Positions 51,140 to 60,627 of a DNA stretch of 64,000 nucleotides are shown piece after piece. Under the pieces are notes generated by a model, which was given only the letters and a program-made list of their open reading frames with translations, did not search any database and was not told the DNA's origin. Source of the stretch: Qipengyuania sp. S6317L1 (GTDB lineage: Bacteria; Pseudomonadota; Alphaproteobacteria; Sphingomonadales; Sphingomonadaceae); assembly GCF_023015615.1 (NCBI RefSeq), contig NZ_JALKAJ010000003.1, forward strand, positions 62,001-126,000. Direction: 5' to 3'. The translations under genes were made by a program, and so were the position numbers. How positions within the stretch are numbered: the stretch's first letter is position 1; each line of letters opens with the position of its first letter.

Positions 51140-51251
51140 GATATGTCTCCTCTCTCTCGATAGAGAAGGTCTCACATCAAAACTGATTTGGCAACCAGCT
51201 TGTCCAGACGGTGCAGGGCGCTAGTTTGCGGGCCTTAAGGAGAACGAATCT

Positions 51252-52199
51252 GTGACGAGTTTGAAGCATTTGGGAGCGGCCGCTCTCGCGATTGTGGCAA
51301 CGGTGAGCGTCAGCGCGCAGGAGCCAGCCGGCCCTTACAAGATCGGGACCGAGGGCGATTTGTCGGCCAGGCTCGACTGTCTTGAGGAAGCGGGTGCGAC
51401 AATCATTTCGGCGCACCGCGGCGGCCCTTCGCCGGGCCTGCCGGAAAATGCCATTCCGACAATGGACGCGGTGCTTCACGCTTTGCCCGCGATGATGGAA
51501 ATTGACGTCGCGGCGAGCCCTGACGGGGTGCATTACCTGATGCACGACCGCACGCTGGATCGCACGACGACGGGCACGGGCGCTGTCACCGATGTGCCGT
51601 GGAAAGAGGTGGCGCAGCTGCGTCTGGTGGACGAAGCGGGGTGGGTGACACCTTACCGCGTGCCGACATTGGCTGGCACGCTCGCATGGGCCAAGGGCAA
51701 GACCGTGCTGCAAGTCGATTTCAAACGCACTGCGAATTTCGAGACGGTAATAGCCGAGATTCGCAAGGCCGGGATGGAACAGGGCGTGATCCTCATCGCC
51801 TATACCAAGGCGCAGGCGCTCAAACTTTATGAGCTCGCGCCCGACATGCTCATTTCCTATTCGGTCAACGCGCCCGGCGATCTGGCCGAGATCGTCGAGG
51901 CGGGTATTCCGGCGCGGAAGATTGTCGCCTTTACCGGCACGCGGTTGGCGAAGCCTGACCTGTATGCGGCGCTTGATGAGCAGGACGTTGAAGTGATTTT
52001 CGGCACATTGGGCCGGCCCGATCGCTCTCTTGACGGGGTGTTTCAACGCTTTGGAACCGATGAACGCTATGCCGAACTTGGGCAGGGCGGGGTTGATATC
52101 ATCGCGACGGACCGTCCGCGTGCAGCCGCCATGGCGTTGGCCGAGGCGAAGCGTCTGCCGATGCCGGGCAGCTGCGGCGTCACCCGCGGCGGCGAGTGA
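51252..52199 (+). CDS. Glycerophosphodiester phosphodiesterase, periplasmic
   Basis: 315 residues, GTG start with an AAGGAG site. N-terminal signal peptide (HLGAAALAIVATVSVSAQ). Catalytic elements ISAHRGGPSPGLPENAIPTMD, MEIDVAASPDGVHYLMHDRTLDRTTTG (His and acidic pair) are typical of GDPDs. Residue 170 onwards includes VLQVDFKR, the metal-site variant. Releases glycerol-3-phosphate from phospholipid headgroups. Confidence 0.9.
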   Translation: MTSLKHLGAAALAIVATVSVSAQEPAGPYKIGTEGDLSARLDCLEEAGATIISAHRGGPSPGLPENAIPTMDAVLHALPAMMEIDVAASPDGVHYLMHDRTLDRTTTGTGAVTDVPWKEVAQLRLVDEAGWVTPYRVPTLAGTLAWAKGKTVLQVDFKRTANFETVIAEIRKAGMEQGVILIAYTKAQALKLYELAPDMLISYSVNAPGDLAEIVEAGIPARKIVAFTGTRLAKPDLYAALDEQDVEVIFGTLGRPDRSLDGVFQRFGTDERYAELGQGGVDIIATDRPRAAAMALAEAKRLPMPGSCGVTRGGE

Positions 52200-53107
52200 T
52201 GACCCGCACGCCCAGCTGGAGCCCGCCCGCCGACAGCGGCATCGAGGTAAAGTTCGTCGAGACCAGCGGCCTTACTTTCGAGGTGGCTGAGGCGGGAGCC
52301 AGGAGCGGGGGCAGCGATCATCTGGCGCTGATGCTCCACGGCTTTCCCGAGCTGCATTATTCCTGGCGGCACCAAATGGCCTTGCTGGCGCAGAAGGGTT
52401 ACCGCGTGTGGGCGCCCAACCTTCGCGGATATGGCGCGAGCGATAGGCCCGAAGGCGTGCGCAATTACGCACTCGATCACCTGACACAGGACGTTGCCGA
52501 TCTGATCGATGCAAGCGGGGCGAGCAAGGTCACGCTGTTCGCCCACGATTGGGGCGCGATCATCGCGTGGTTGTTTGCGATCTTGAAGAAACGGCCGATT
52601 GAACGGCTCGTCATCATGAACGTGCCGCATCCGATGCCCGCACGGCGCGAGATCAGGAAATGGCGGCAATTGAAGAAGAGCTGGTACATCTTCTTTTTCC
52701 AATTGCCGTGGCTGCCCGAAGCGTTCCTTGGGCGAAAGGGCGGGGATGCGGTGGGCGATCTGATCGCGAACACATCCTGCAATCCGCAGCGTTTTGGCCC
52801 GGAAGAGCGGCGCATTTACAGCGATGCCAGCCGTCGTCCGGGCGCGCGCAAGGCGATGGTCAATTACTACCGCGCGCTCTTGCGTCACGATGACACGGTC
52901 GATCCGGGCGATTTCACCGTCGATGTGCCGACCCTGATGGTGTGGGGAGAAGAAGACGTCGCGATCGATATCCACTGCACGCACGGGACGCAGGAGTGGG
53001 TGCCAAACCTCACGCTAAAGCGCCTGCCCGGCGTCTCCCACTGGGTACAGCAGGATGCGCCGGATCAGGTCAATGCGATTTTGGACGAGTGGCTGCCCCC
53101 GGCCTAA
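52199..53107 (+). CDS. Alpha/beta hydrolase, epoxide-hydrolase-like
   Basis: 302 residues from the ATG at 52199 (TGATG overlap with the GDPD stop). LMLHGFPELHYSWRHQM and PNLRGYGASDRPEGV are epoxide-hydrolase motifs; the nucleophile is Asp in LFAHDWGAIIAW, and the C-terminal HWVQQDAPDQVNAI holds the His. Convergent with phaZ, overlapping by four bases. Substrate unknown. Confidence 0.86.
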   Translation: MTRTPSWSPPADSGIEVKFVETSGLTFEVAEAGARSGGSDHLALMLHGFPELHYSWRHQMALLAQKGYRVWAPNLRGYGASDRPEGVRNYALDHLTQDVADLIDASGASKVTLFAHDWGAIIAWLFAILKKRPIERLVIMNVPHPMPARREIRKWRQLKKSWYIFFFQLPWLPEAFLGRKGGDAVGDLIANTSCNPQRFGPEERRIYSDASRRPGARKAMVNYYRALLRHDDTVDPGDFTVDVPTLMVWGEEDVAIDIHCTHGTQEWVPNLTLKRLPGVSHWVQQDAPDQVNAILDEWLPPA

Positions 53108-53973
53108 GCCGCAAAGGCGCTGGTGCGGGTTTTTTCCGATTTGGTTTCCGGCGCGTCGAGGAATTCGCGGATTGCCGCCACGCTTTCATCGGCGTGGGTA
53201 AGCAGGAACAGATGGCCGCCGCCTTCGAACATCTGAAGCTTCGCGTTGGGCATCATCGCCTTCAGGATCTTGCCGTTGATCGGGCGCACGATCTGGTCGT
53301 CCTCACCCATCATGATCAGCGTCTCTTTCTTCAAGAAAGGCAGAGCAGGCAGGCTGGTCCAGCCCATCATGCACAGCAATTGATACATATATCCGCGCGG
53401 GGAAGGGGGTTTCAGCCGGCCGATGTGGCTGTCTTTCTGGTGTGCGGAACCGTCGGCATCCGCGCCGCCATAAAGCGTTGCGAAATGTTCGTTCATGAAT
53501 TCGGGATCGATGTAACGGCGCGGGTTCGCCATCTTGGTGAAGGCCGCAGGATTGCCGGGAACCATCGCCATTCCGGGCGTCGTCGCGATCAGCACAAGGC
53601 GCCGCGTGCGTGCAGGGTGCTGAAGCGCGAAATGCTGCGCCATCGCGCCGCCCCATGAAACGCCCATCACATCCACTTCGCCAAGGCCGAAACGGCCAAG
53701 CAGTTCGGCGGCAGTCCAGCTCATGGTGAAAGGATTGTAAGGGATCACGGGATCAGGCGATTCGCCCGTTCCCGGCATGTCGAACATGATGAACCCGCGC
53801 TCCGACATGGCCTGCGTCAAAGGAGCAACAGCCTCGATGTTGGCGCCGATGCCGTTGAAGAACAGGATGGGGGGATGTTCGCTCTTGTCCTCAAGCCTCC
53901 ACCTAGCAACCCGTAGCGTCCGCCCGGCCACTTCTTCCATGGTGACCACGGCATCCTTCATCACATTACTCAC
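53104..53973 (-). CDS. phaZ: PHA depolymerase-like alpha/beta hydrolase
   Basis: 289 residues, GTG start with TTAGGA upstream. Similar to intracellular medium-chain PHA depolymerases: PPILFFNGIGANIEAVAPL, MFDMPGTGESPDP, nucleophile Ser106 in DVMGVSWGGAMAQHFALQHP, TTPGMAMVPGNPAAFTKMANPRRYIDPEF and GGGHLFLLTHADES. It lies just downstream of phaC on the same strand, as in Pseudomonas pha loci, which supports the call. It has no obvious signal peptide. Confidence 0.83.
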   Translation of the reverse strand: MSNVMKDAVVTMEEVAGRTLRVARWRLEDKSEHPPILFFNGIGANIEAVAPLTQAMSERGFIMFDMPGTGESPDPVIPYNPFTMSWTAAELLGRFGLGEVDVMGVSWGGAMAQHFALQHPARTRRLVLIATTPGMAMVPGNPAAFTKMANPRRYIDPEFMNEHFATLYGGADADGSAHQKDSHIGRLKPPSPRGYMYQLLCMMGWTSLPALPFLKKETLIMMGEDDQIVRPINGKILKAMMPNAKLQMFEGGGHLFLLTHADESVAAIREFLDAPETKSEKTRTSAFAA

Positions 53974-54019
53974 AGATGTCCTAACCTTTCACGCAGCGCA
54001 TTTGAGGGGGGAAGAGGGT

Positions 54020-54060
54020 GGGAGACACGGCTCGCAGATCCCGTGCGGGCCGTGTCTCCC
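54020..54060 (-). terminator. Strong hairpin between phaC and phaZ
   Basis: A perfect 12-base stem GGGAGACACGGC/GCCGTGTCTCCC around a 17-base loop, 36 bases past the phaC stop. There is no T-run, so it may be an attenuator or RNA-stability hairpin between the two genes rather than a full terminator. Confidence 0.55.
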
Positions 54061-54096
54061 TCAAGCTCTTTTAGCGCGCTATTCGGGACGTCCTTA

Positions 54097-55794
54097 TCAG
54101 ACTTCTTCGATGACGTAGAGTCCCGGCGCATTTTCCATCGGCGGATAGGCCTTGCTGCCCACCTGTTTGGGGGCTGCGACCTTCTTGCCCGAACGCTTCT
54201 GGATCCATTCGATCCAATATGGCCACCAGCTTCCCTTGACCTCTTCTGTGCCCTGCAGCCATTCGTCCGCTGTTTCGGGCAATTTGCCTTTCTTCTTCTG
54301 GACGAAATACTTGGCTTTGGGATTGGTCGGCGGGTTCAAAATCGCCTGCATGTGGCCGCTTTGCGAAAGAACGTAAGTCACGTCTTTCGAACCGAACAGC
54401 TGGGTCGAGCGATAGGTCGCCTTCCACGGGGTGATGTGGTCGGTAACGCCGCCAAGGATGAACAGGTCCGCTGTCACCTTGGTAAGGTCGACCTTGTGAT
54501 CGGCCATTTCCGTCTCGCCCGGGGTAGAGAAGGCAAGCGTTTCATAAAGCGTCAGAAAATCGCCCATCAGGCTCGCCGACAAATTCGTCGCATCCGAGTT
54601 CCAGTAGAGAACATCGAAGGCAGGCGGGTCCATGCCGAGCAGATAATTGTTGATCACATAGTTCCAGATGAGATCATTGGGCCGCAGCCACGCAAAGCCG
54701 CGCGCCAGATCGTCGGCCTTGATGATGCCCTTCTTGGCCGCGCGCTTCTTCGCGATCTCCATCCCGTTCTCGCTGACCAGAGAGCCCGCTTCGATGTCGG
54801 TCTGTTTGGGGTGGAGCACGCACACCATGAGCGTAAGCGTGCCAAGCACCGGATTGCCCGTTGCCGCAAGCTTGGAGGCGAGAACCGATGCCGTTTGACC
54901 GCCAGAACACCCGGCCGAGACATTCACCGTTTTCGAGCCCGAGATCTCGGAGACGATTTCGAGCGCCTCCTCGCAGCTGGCGATGTAATCGGCCATGCCC
55001 CAGCGACCTTGTTCCTTGGACGGGTTGCGCCAGGAAATGACGAAGGTCTGCATGCCGTTGTCGACCTGCCACTTGATGATCGACTTCTCCGGCGAGAGGT
55101 CGTTGATATACATCTTGTTGATCTGAGGCGGGATGGTGAGCTGCGGTACCTCGTACACTTCATCGGTGGTGGGCGCGTAATGGATGAGCTCGTACATCTC
55201 GGTCCGGTGGACGACGCTGCCTTTGGAGGTCGCGATGTTTTCGCCCAGCTTGAAGGGGCGCTTGTCAACCTGGCTCACCATGCCGCGGTTGTTCACGATG
55301 TCGTTATAGGCGTTTTGCAGCCCCTTGATGAGGCTGAGCCCGCCTGAATTGATGATCTGTTTTTGCGCGATCGGATTGCCGGCCAATGTGTTGGTCGGCG
55401 CAAGGCTGTCGATGATGATGTTCGAGATGAAGTTGGCGCGGTTGCGCTCAAGCTCGTCGAGTTCAAGATCCTCAAGCCAGTTGCTCATCCCCTTCTGTAT
55501 GGCGAGATAATATTGCGCGCCGGCGCGGAAAAACGGATTGTACTGCCAGGCAGGGTCCTGAAATCGCTTGTCCTTGGGGTGGGGGGCAAGATCGCTTTTG
55601 CCGGTCACGATCTTCACCATATCCTCGCCCATGGATTGGGCGTGTTTCATCAATCGTTTGGGATCGGATGCGGTCTCGCGCAGCAATACCGCCACGGCTC
55701 CGACGAAATCCTCACGCGCAAGGCCCACCAGGGGGCCTAATGCATTCGTCGATTGAGCCGCTTCGTTTTCGAGTGTGACTTTCGGCTCGGACAT
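54097..55794 (-). CDS. phaC: Polyhydroxyalkanoate synthase, class-II-like
   Basis: Polymerises 3-hydroxyacyl-CoA into PHA granules. 565 residues, AAGGGAG upstream. The catalytic Cys296 lies in NVSAGCSGGQTA (lipase-like box), with Asp452 in GGVTDHITPW and His481 in SQSGHMQAIL. N-terminal FQDPAWQYNPFFRAGAQYYLAIQ is the PhaC dimer region. Length and Cys position resemble class II (single-subunit, medium-chain) synthases. No phaE/phaR is seen nearby. Substrate preference is inferred only. Confidence 0.93.
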   Translation of the reverse strand: MSEPKVTLENEAAQSTNALGPLVGLAREDFVGAVAVLLRETASDPKRLMKHAQSMGEDMVKIVTGKSDLAPHPKDKRFQDPAWQYNPFFRAGAQYYLAIQKGMSNWLEDLELDELERNRANFISNIIIDSLAPTNTLAGNPIAQKQIINSGGLSLIKGLQNAYNDIVNNRGMVSQVDKRPFKLGENIATSKGSVVHRTEMYELIHYAPTTDEVYEVPQLTIPPQINKMYINDLSPEKSIIKWQVDNGMQTFVISWRNPSKEQGRWGMADYIASCEEALEIVSEISGSKTVNVSAGCSGGQTASVLASKLAATGNPVLGTLTLMVCVLHPKQTDIEAGSLVSENGMEIAKKRAAKKGIIKADDLARGFAWLRPNDLIWNYVINNYLLGMDPPAFDVLYWNSDATNLSASLMGDFLTLYETLAFSTPGETEMADHKVDLTKVTADLFILGGVTDHITPWKATYRSTQLFGSKDVTYVLSQSGHMQAILNPPTNPKAKYFVQKKKGKLPETADEWLQGTEEVKGSWWPYWIEWIQKRSGKKVAAPKQVGSKAYPPMENAPGLYVIEEV

Positions 55795-56009
55795 TCCGAT
55801 CTCCCTTATTGATTGGCAAGCTTATGATTGCTCATTGTTTACTTGATGGCCCGCACAATCGCGCAATGCAAGGTGCAGCATTCCATAAGGACGCGCGAAA
55901 TACCACGGCGTGACCGCGCCCGAGCGCGCTCGCTCCCTTCGCAAATTTAATTTTCCTTCATCCCTTTTGGCTATCTGCGACGGGGAATGGATGAGGACCA
56001 GGGTTAAGC

Positions 56010-58205
56010 ATGAATGGATTGCTGTCGAGATTGTCGGGAGGCCAGCCGGCCGCATCCGCACCGGCGCGCGTTGATTCAAGTGCATTCGACGCGCGGCGAA
56101 GCGCCGAGATGCTCGCAGGCCTTGAATCGGCGGATCTTGGCTGGTTCTGGGAATGCGATGCCAAGGGCTGCCTCACCTATCTGAGCCAATCAGCGATGAG
56201 CGCGATCGGTCTGACCAGCGACGATCTGATCGGGCGTGAGCTGACCGAAATTCTCGCCACGGGCGATTCGGACGACTATGATTCCACCTCTCGCCCGCTC
56301 AAATTCCGCATCGCCTCGCGCAGCCCGATTTCGCGCCTCAATGTCCAAGTCCTTGCCGATAAAAGCCGCGAGGTGTGGTGGGAGATATCGGCCACGCCAA
56401 AGCTTGATGGCAATGGCGAGTTTGCAGGCTTTTATGGCATCGCGCGCGACAACACGAACTCGCTTGCGCAAAGCCGGGATTCCGAAAGGGCGGCGCAATA
56501 TGATTCGCTGACCGGGCTTGCCAACCGTCACCGGATGACGCGCAAGCTGGGCCAAACGCTTGACGCCTTCAAGCAGTCGAAACGCTCCTGCGCGATCATG
56601 TTGCTCGATCTCGACCGGTTCAAAAAGGTCAACGATACGCTTGGACACCCGGCTGGCGATGAACTGCTCAAGCAGGTGGCGGTCAGGATCAAGCAGCTTT
56701 TTGGCGATCAAGGCGAGATCGGCCGTCTTGGCGGCGACGAATTTCAGATCATGTTGCCCGACATTGATGACCGGGGCGAGCTTGGCGATCTGTCCAAGCG
56801 CCTCGTGCAAATGCTCTCACAGCCATATTCGGTTGGAGGTTCACGGGCGATCATCGGCTGTTCCATCGGTATTGCGGTCGCCCCTTATGACGGGATCGAG
56901 GCGAGCGAGCTGGTGAAGGCGGCTGACCTTGCGCTCTATGCGGCGAAAGACGCAGGGCGGGGCACTTACCGCTTCTATTCAAGCGAACTCAGCCGGAGCG
57001 CCGATTGGCGGCAACGGATCGAAGATGATCTGCGCGATGCTCTGTCTCAAGGGCAATTGCTCGTCCAGTATCAGCCGATTGTCGATGCAAAGACCCACAT
57101 GATTGCATCGCTCGAAGCATTGCTGCGCTGGGAACACCCGGAGCGCGGGCGCGTGTCGCCTGCGGAATTCGTGCCGGTTGCCGAAGAATTGGGGATCATC
57201 AACGAGATCGGTGAATGGGTGCTTGAAGAGGTCTGCACCCAGCTTTCCAACTGTCCGCCAGAAGTGCGCGCCGCGATCAATGTATCGCCGATCCAGTTCG
57301 CCTCGGGAAAATTCTATGCCGCGGTTGATCGCATCCTCACCAAGACCGGCGTTGATCCTGCGCGCGTCGAGTTGGAAATCACCGAAAGCGTGTTCGTGGG
57401 CGATCTTGAGCGCACGCTTAACCTATTTAAAAAGCTGAAGAAACGCGGCGTCCGCTTGTCGCTTGATGATTTTGGCACCGGCTATTCCTCGCTCAGCTAT
57501 CTGCGCGATGCACCCTTTGACAAAATCAAGATTGACCAAAGTTTCGTGCGCGGCTGTTCGGTTGAAGACAACAACAACAGCGCGCTCGTCTGTGCCATTG
57601 TGAGCATGGCCAATGCGCTCAAGATGGAGACCGTGGCAGAGGGCATCGAGACGAAGGATGAGCTCGCCATGGTCAAAGGCCACGGCGCGACCCATCTCCA
57701 AGGCTATCTGTTCTCGGGCCCGATTTCGATTGAAGAGCTGATCACCCGCTTCGAGAATAAGGAATTCGAGTTCAAGCCGCGCGGGCCAGAGAAATATCGC
57801 GCCGAACGCCGGACGGAATTCCGCAAGATCGGCGTCATCCATGGCGACAGCCGCTACAATGTGTTCCTGCGCAACCTTTCCAAAACCGGCGCGCGCATCG
57901 AGGGGATGCTCGATGTGCCGGTGGGAACGGAGCTTGTTCTGGACCTTGGCGATGGTCAGCTTGCCGTTGCCACGGTGCGGCGTTCGGAAGGGTTCAGCCA
58001 GGGCGTCGAATTTGAAACCAAGCTGATCAGTGACGGCGACAAGGGGCTTTGCACAAGGCACCGCGTCTCGCCCTATCAGATCGAAGCCGCCGGTCGCCCG
58101 CTTGGCGCTCTCACCAATTCGGCCGTTACCGCCTATACAAGCGGCGGTCAGTCAATGCCCAAGGCATTCGTCGAGGTGGATATCAGCGCGCAAGGGCGCG
58201 CTTGA
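56010..58205 (+). CDS. PAS-GGDEF-EAL-PilZ c-di-GMP protein 1 (catalytically complete)
   Basis: 731 residues. PAS-like sensor at about 35-150 (SADLGWFWECDAKGCLTYLSQSAM), GGDEF domain with LGGDEF at 240-245 (no upstream RxxD inhibitory site), EAL domain beginning QPIVDAKTHMIASLEALLRWEH (Glu369) with all expected metal/catalytic residues: INVSPIQF, LEITESVF, LDDFGTGYSSL, IKIDQSFV, AEGIET. A C-terminal PilZ (RAERRTEFRK, FLRNLSKTGARIEG) closes it. Predicted to make and degrade c-di-GMP. Next gene is a paralogue. Confidence 0.92.
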   Translation: MNGLLSRLSGGQPAASAPARVDSSAFDARRSAEMLAGLESADLGWFWECDAKGCLTYLSQSAMSAIGLTSDDLIGRELTEILATGDSDDYDSTSRPLKFRIASRSPISRLNVQVLADKSREVWWEISATPKLDGNGEFAGFYGIARDNTNSLAQSRDSERAAQYDSLTGLANRHRMTRKLGQTLDAFKQSKRSCAIMLLDLDRFKKVNDTLGHPAGDELLKQVAVRIKQLFGDQGEIGRLGGDEFQIMLPDIDDRGELGDLSKRLVQMLSQPYSVGGSRAIIGCSIGIAVAPYDGIEASELVKAADLALYAAKDAGRGTYRFYSSELSRSADWRQRIEDDLRDALSQGQLLVQYQPIVDAKTHMIASLEALLRWEHPERGRVSPAEFVPVAEELGIINEIGEWVLEEVCTQLSNCPPEVRAAINVSPIQFASGKFYAAVDRILTKTGVDPARVELEITESVFVGDLERTLNLFKKLKKRGVRLSLDDFGTGYSSLSYLRDAPFDKIKIDQSFVRGCSVEDNNNSALVCAIVSMANALKMETVAEGIETKDELAMVKGHGATHLQGYLFSGPISIEELITRFENKEFEFKPRGPEKYRAERRTEFRKIGVIHGDSRYNVFLRNLSKTGARIEGMLDVPVGTELVLDLGDGQLAVATVRRSEGFSQGVEFETKLISDGDKGLCTRHRVSPYQIEAAGRPLGALTNSAVTAYTSGGQSMPKAFVEVDISAQGRA

Positions 58206-58370
58206 TCGCAAAGCCGGCATTTCGCGCATTCGAGCTTGCAAAGATCTCCGAAAATATTGCGCAGTTAACCTTTGATCTTAGCGAAAAAATAACCACCCGA
58301 GTTTACTCAAATTGAACACGCGAAGCCCGTGGTATCGGCTAAAATCGTAAGAGGAAAGGACAGGCTGGGG

Positions 58371-60545
58371 ATGCCCCTCAAGGGTCTCTTGTCATCAATC
58401 GGCAGCGCAGCTTCGCGCACAGCGGCGAGCAAACTCTCTGACGGGGAGAAACTTGCCATGCTTGATGACCTTGAGCGTTCGGGGCTCGGCTGGTTCTGGT
58501 CCTGCGATCCCAAGGGCAATCTCACCTATCTTTCCGGCACCATTGCAGACCGCCTCGAAGTGCCGCTCGACCAGATCATCGGTCAGCCGCTTTCAAGCGT
58601 GTTTGTTTCAGCCGAACGCGACGGGCGAACCAAGTCGCTCGCGCTGATGCTGGGCGCGCACAAGGCGTTCTCCGGCTTTGCTGTTCGCGCGCAAAAGCGC
58701 CCCGAAGGCGCGGTGCTGCGTCTGTCGGGTCAGCCTTGCTTTGATGGCGACACTTTCGCAGGATTTCGCGGGACCGGCTGGGACATCACCGAGGAATATT
58801 ACCGCGAGGAAGAAACCGCGCGGCTGGCAAAATACGATTCGCTGACAGGTCTCGCCAACCGTCACCGGATGAAGCATCTGATCGAAACCACGCTTACCGC
58901 CTTCAGGGCGGCCAAGCGCAATTGCGCGCTGATGATGCTCGATCTCGACAAATTCAAACACGTCAATGACACGCTCGGCCATGCGGCAGGCGATGAGCTT
59001 TTGAAGCAGGTTTCCGACCGTCTCAAACGCTCGATTGAGGTTGAGTGCGAGATCGGGCGGCTTGGCGGCGATGAATTTCAGGTGATGATCCCCGATCTCG
59101 ATGATCGCGGCACGCTTGGTGAAATCGCGATGAAGATTATCACCATGCTCAAACAGCCCTACACCCTTGAAGAAGGGCGCTGCGTGATCGGATGCTCTGT
59201 GGGCATCGCCGTTGCACCGCACGACGGGGTAACGATGGACGAGGTCGTTCGCTCTGCCGACCTTGCGCTCTACGCTGCAAAGAACGGCGGTCGCGGCCAA
59301 TACCGCTTCTTCTCTGGCGAGCTTGAGAACGAGGCATTGTTCCGCCGCCGCCTTGAAGAGAACTTGGGCGAAGCGGTGCGCGAGAAGCAATTGTTCCTCA
59401 AATATGAGCCCATCGTTGATGCCTCGAGCGAGGAAGTGCGCGCATTGGAAGCGCATATCTGCTGGATGCACGAACAACGCGGCGAGATCGACGAGGAAGA
59501 ATTTGCCTCGATCCTCGAAGGGTCGAGCCAGGTCGGAGAAGTGGGCAATTGGGCCATCCGGCAGGCCTGCGCGCAAGCCTCGCAATGGCCCGATACGATC
59601 CGCGTTGCGGTCAATGTTCCCGTGCCCCTTTTTGGCGCAGACGACTTCGTTGACAGCGTTGCCGAAGCGCTCAGCGATGCCGATTTGCCTGCGCACCGGC
59701 TTGAGCTTGAGGTGAGCGAGGCGGTCTTTTTCGGCGATACCGATGTGGTCGACCGCACGCTGGCCCAATTGTTCAAGCTTGGCGTGCGTCTGACGCTGGA
59801 TGAATTCGGCAGCGGCTATTCCTCGCTCGCTTATCTTCGCCGAGCACCATTCGACGCGATCAAGATCGACGAGAAACTGGTCGCCGAGGCTGAAAAGCAC
59901 GATTCCAGCGATCTTGGCCTGATCAAGGCGATCGTCGCGCTTGCGGGCGCGCTCGAAATGGACACCATCGCCAACGGGATCGAGAGCACATCACTGTTCG
60001 AACGTCTCAAGAAATGCGGCGTCAAGCGCATGGAAGGCCCGATCTATTCCGACCCTGTCACCAGCGAGGTCGTTGCTGGCGAACTTACGGGCGAGAAATG
60101 GAAAATCGCGCCCAGCGGCGACCGGATCAAACGGTCGCGCCGCCGCACGGTCTATCGCCGCATCAATGTGATCCACGATGACCACTCCTACGAAGTGGTG
60201 CTGCGCAATCTGTCCAAAACGGGTGCGCTGATCCAGGGTCTCGACGAGGTTCCCAAGGGCACACAGTTCGTGGTCGATCTTGGCGGCGGTCAGCTGGCGG
60301 TTGCCACCGTCATCCGCACCAATGGCGACACGCAGGGGCTCGAGTTTGAGCAATCGCTGATCGACGACGGGGCAGGGGGGCTGTGCACCCGCAACCGTGT
60401 CTCGCCATACGCTTTGTCCGCGGCAGGTGCTCCTCTCGCTGCGCTCTCACCGGGAAGCTATCAGGCCATGCCCGGCGGGGGTCTGGGACAAGGCAGCGTG
60501 CCGCAATTCAGCTACGCCCCGCAAGCACGCTTCGAGGCGGCATAA
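58371..60545 (+). CDS. PAS-GGDEF-degenerate EAL-PilZ c-di-GMP protein 2
   Basis: 724 residues from the ATG at 58371, the start aligning with its neighbour (MPLKGLLSSIG against MNGLLSRLSGG); a GTG at 58329 is possible. The same four-domain order is kept, and GGDEF is intact (LGGDEF, 231-236). The EAL domain is decayed: EAHICW for EALLRW at 360, VNVPVPLF for INVSPIQF, DEFGSG for DDFGTG, NGIES for AEGIET. Probably a cyclase and c-di-GMP binder without phosphodiesterase activity. PilZ RSRRRTVYRR and NLSKTGALIQG are present. Confidence 0.9.
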   Translation: MPLKGLLSSIGSAASRTAASKLSDGEKLAMLDDLERSGLGWFWSCDPKGNLTYLSGTIADRLEVPLDQIIGQPLSSVFVSAERDGRTKSLALMLGAHKAFSGFAVRAQKRPEGAVLRLSGQPCFDGDTFAGFRGTGWDITEEYYREEETARLAKYDSLTGLANRHRMKHLIETTLTAFRAAKRNCALMMLDLDKFKHVNDTLGHAAGDELLKQVSDRLKRSIEVECEIGRLGGDEFQVMIPDLDDRGTLGEIAMKIITMLKQPYTLEEGRCVIGCSVGIAVAPHDGVTMDEVVRSADLALYAAKNGGRGQYRFFSGELENEALFRRRLEENLGEAVREKQLFLKYEPIVDASSEEVRALEAHICWMHEQRGEIDEEEFASILEGSSQVGEVGNWAIRQACAQASQWPDTIRVAVNVPVPLFGADDFVDSVAEALSDADLPAHRLELEVSEAVFFGDTDVVDRTLAQLFKLGVRLTLDEFGSGYSSLAYLRRAPFDAIKIDEKLVAEAEKHDSSDLGLIKAIVALAGALEMDTIANGIESTSLFERLKKCGVKRMEGPIYSDPVTSEVVAGELTGEKWKIAPSGDRIKRSRRRTVYRRINVIHDDHSYEVVLRNLSKTGALIQGLDEVPKGTQFVVDLGGGQLAVATVIRTNGDTQGLEFEQSLIDDGAGGLCTRNRVSPYALSAAGAPLAALSPGSYQAMPGGGLGQGSVPQFSYAPQARFEAA

Positions 60546-60627
60546 GCCTGCTCTTTATCAAGCCGCCCGTCACACGGCGGGGATTGTTGCAAACTTCGCG
60601 AATGACATGTGCGCGAGAGGCCGCTAA

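Noticed and set aside
51177..52046. 289-residue minus-strand open frame antisense to the GDPD gene
   Set aside because: The GDPD on the plus strand has a signal peptide and catalytic motifs; the antisense is not supported.
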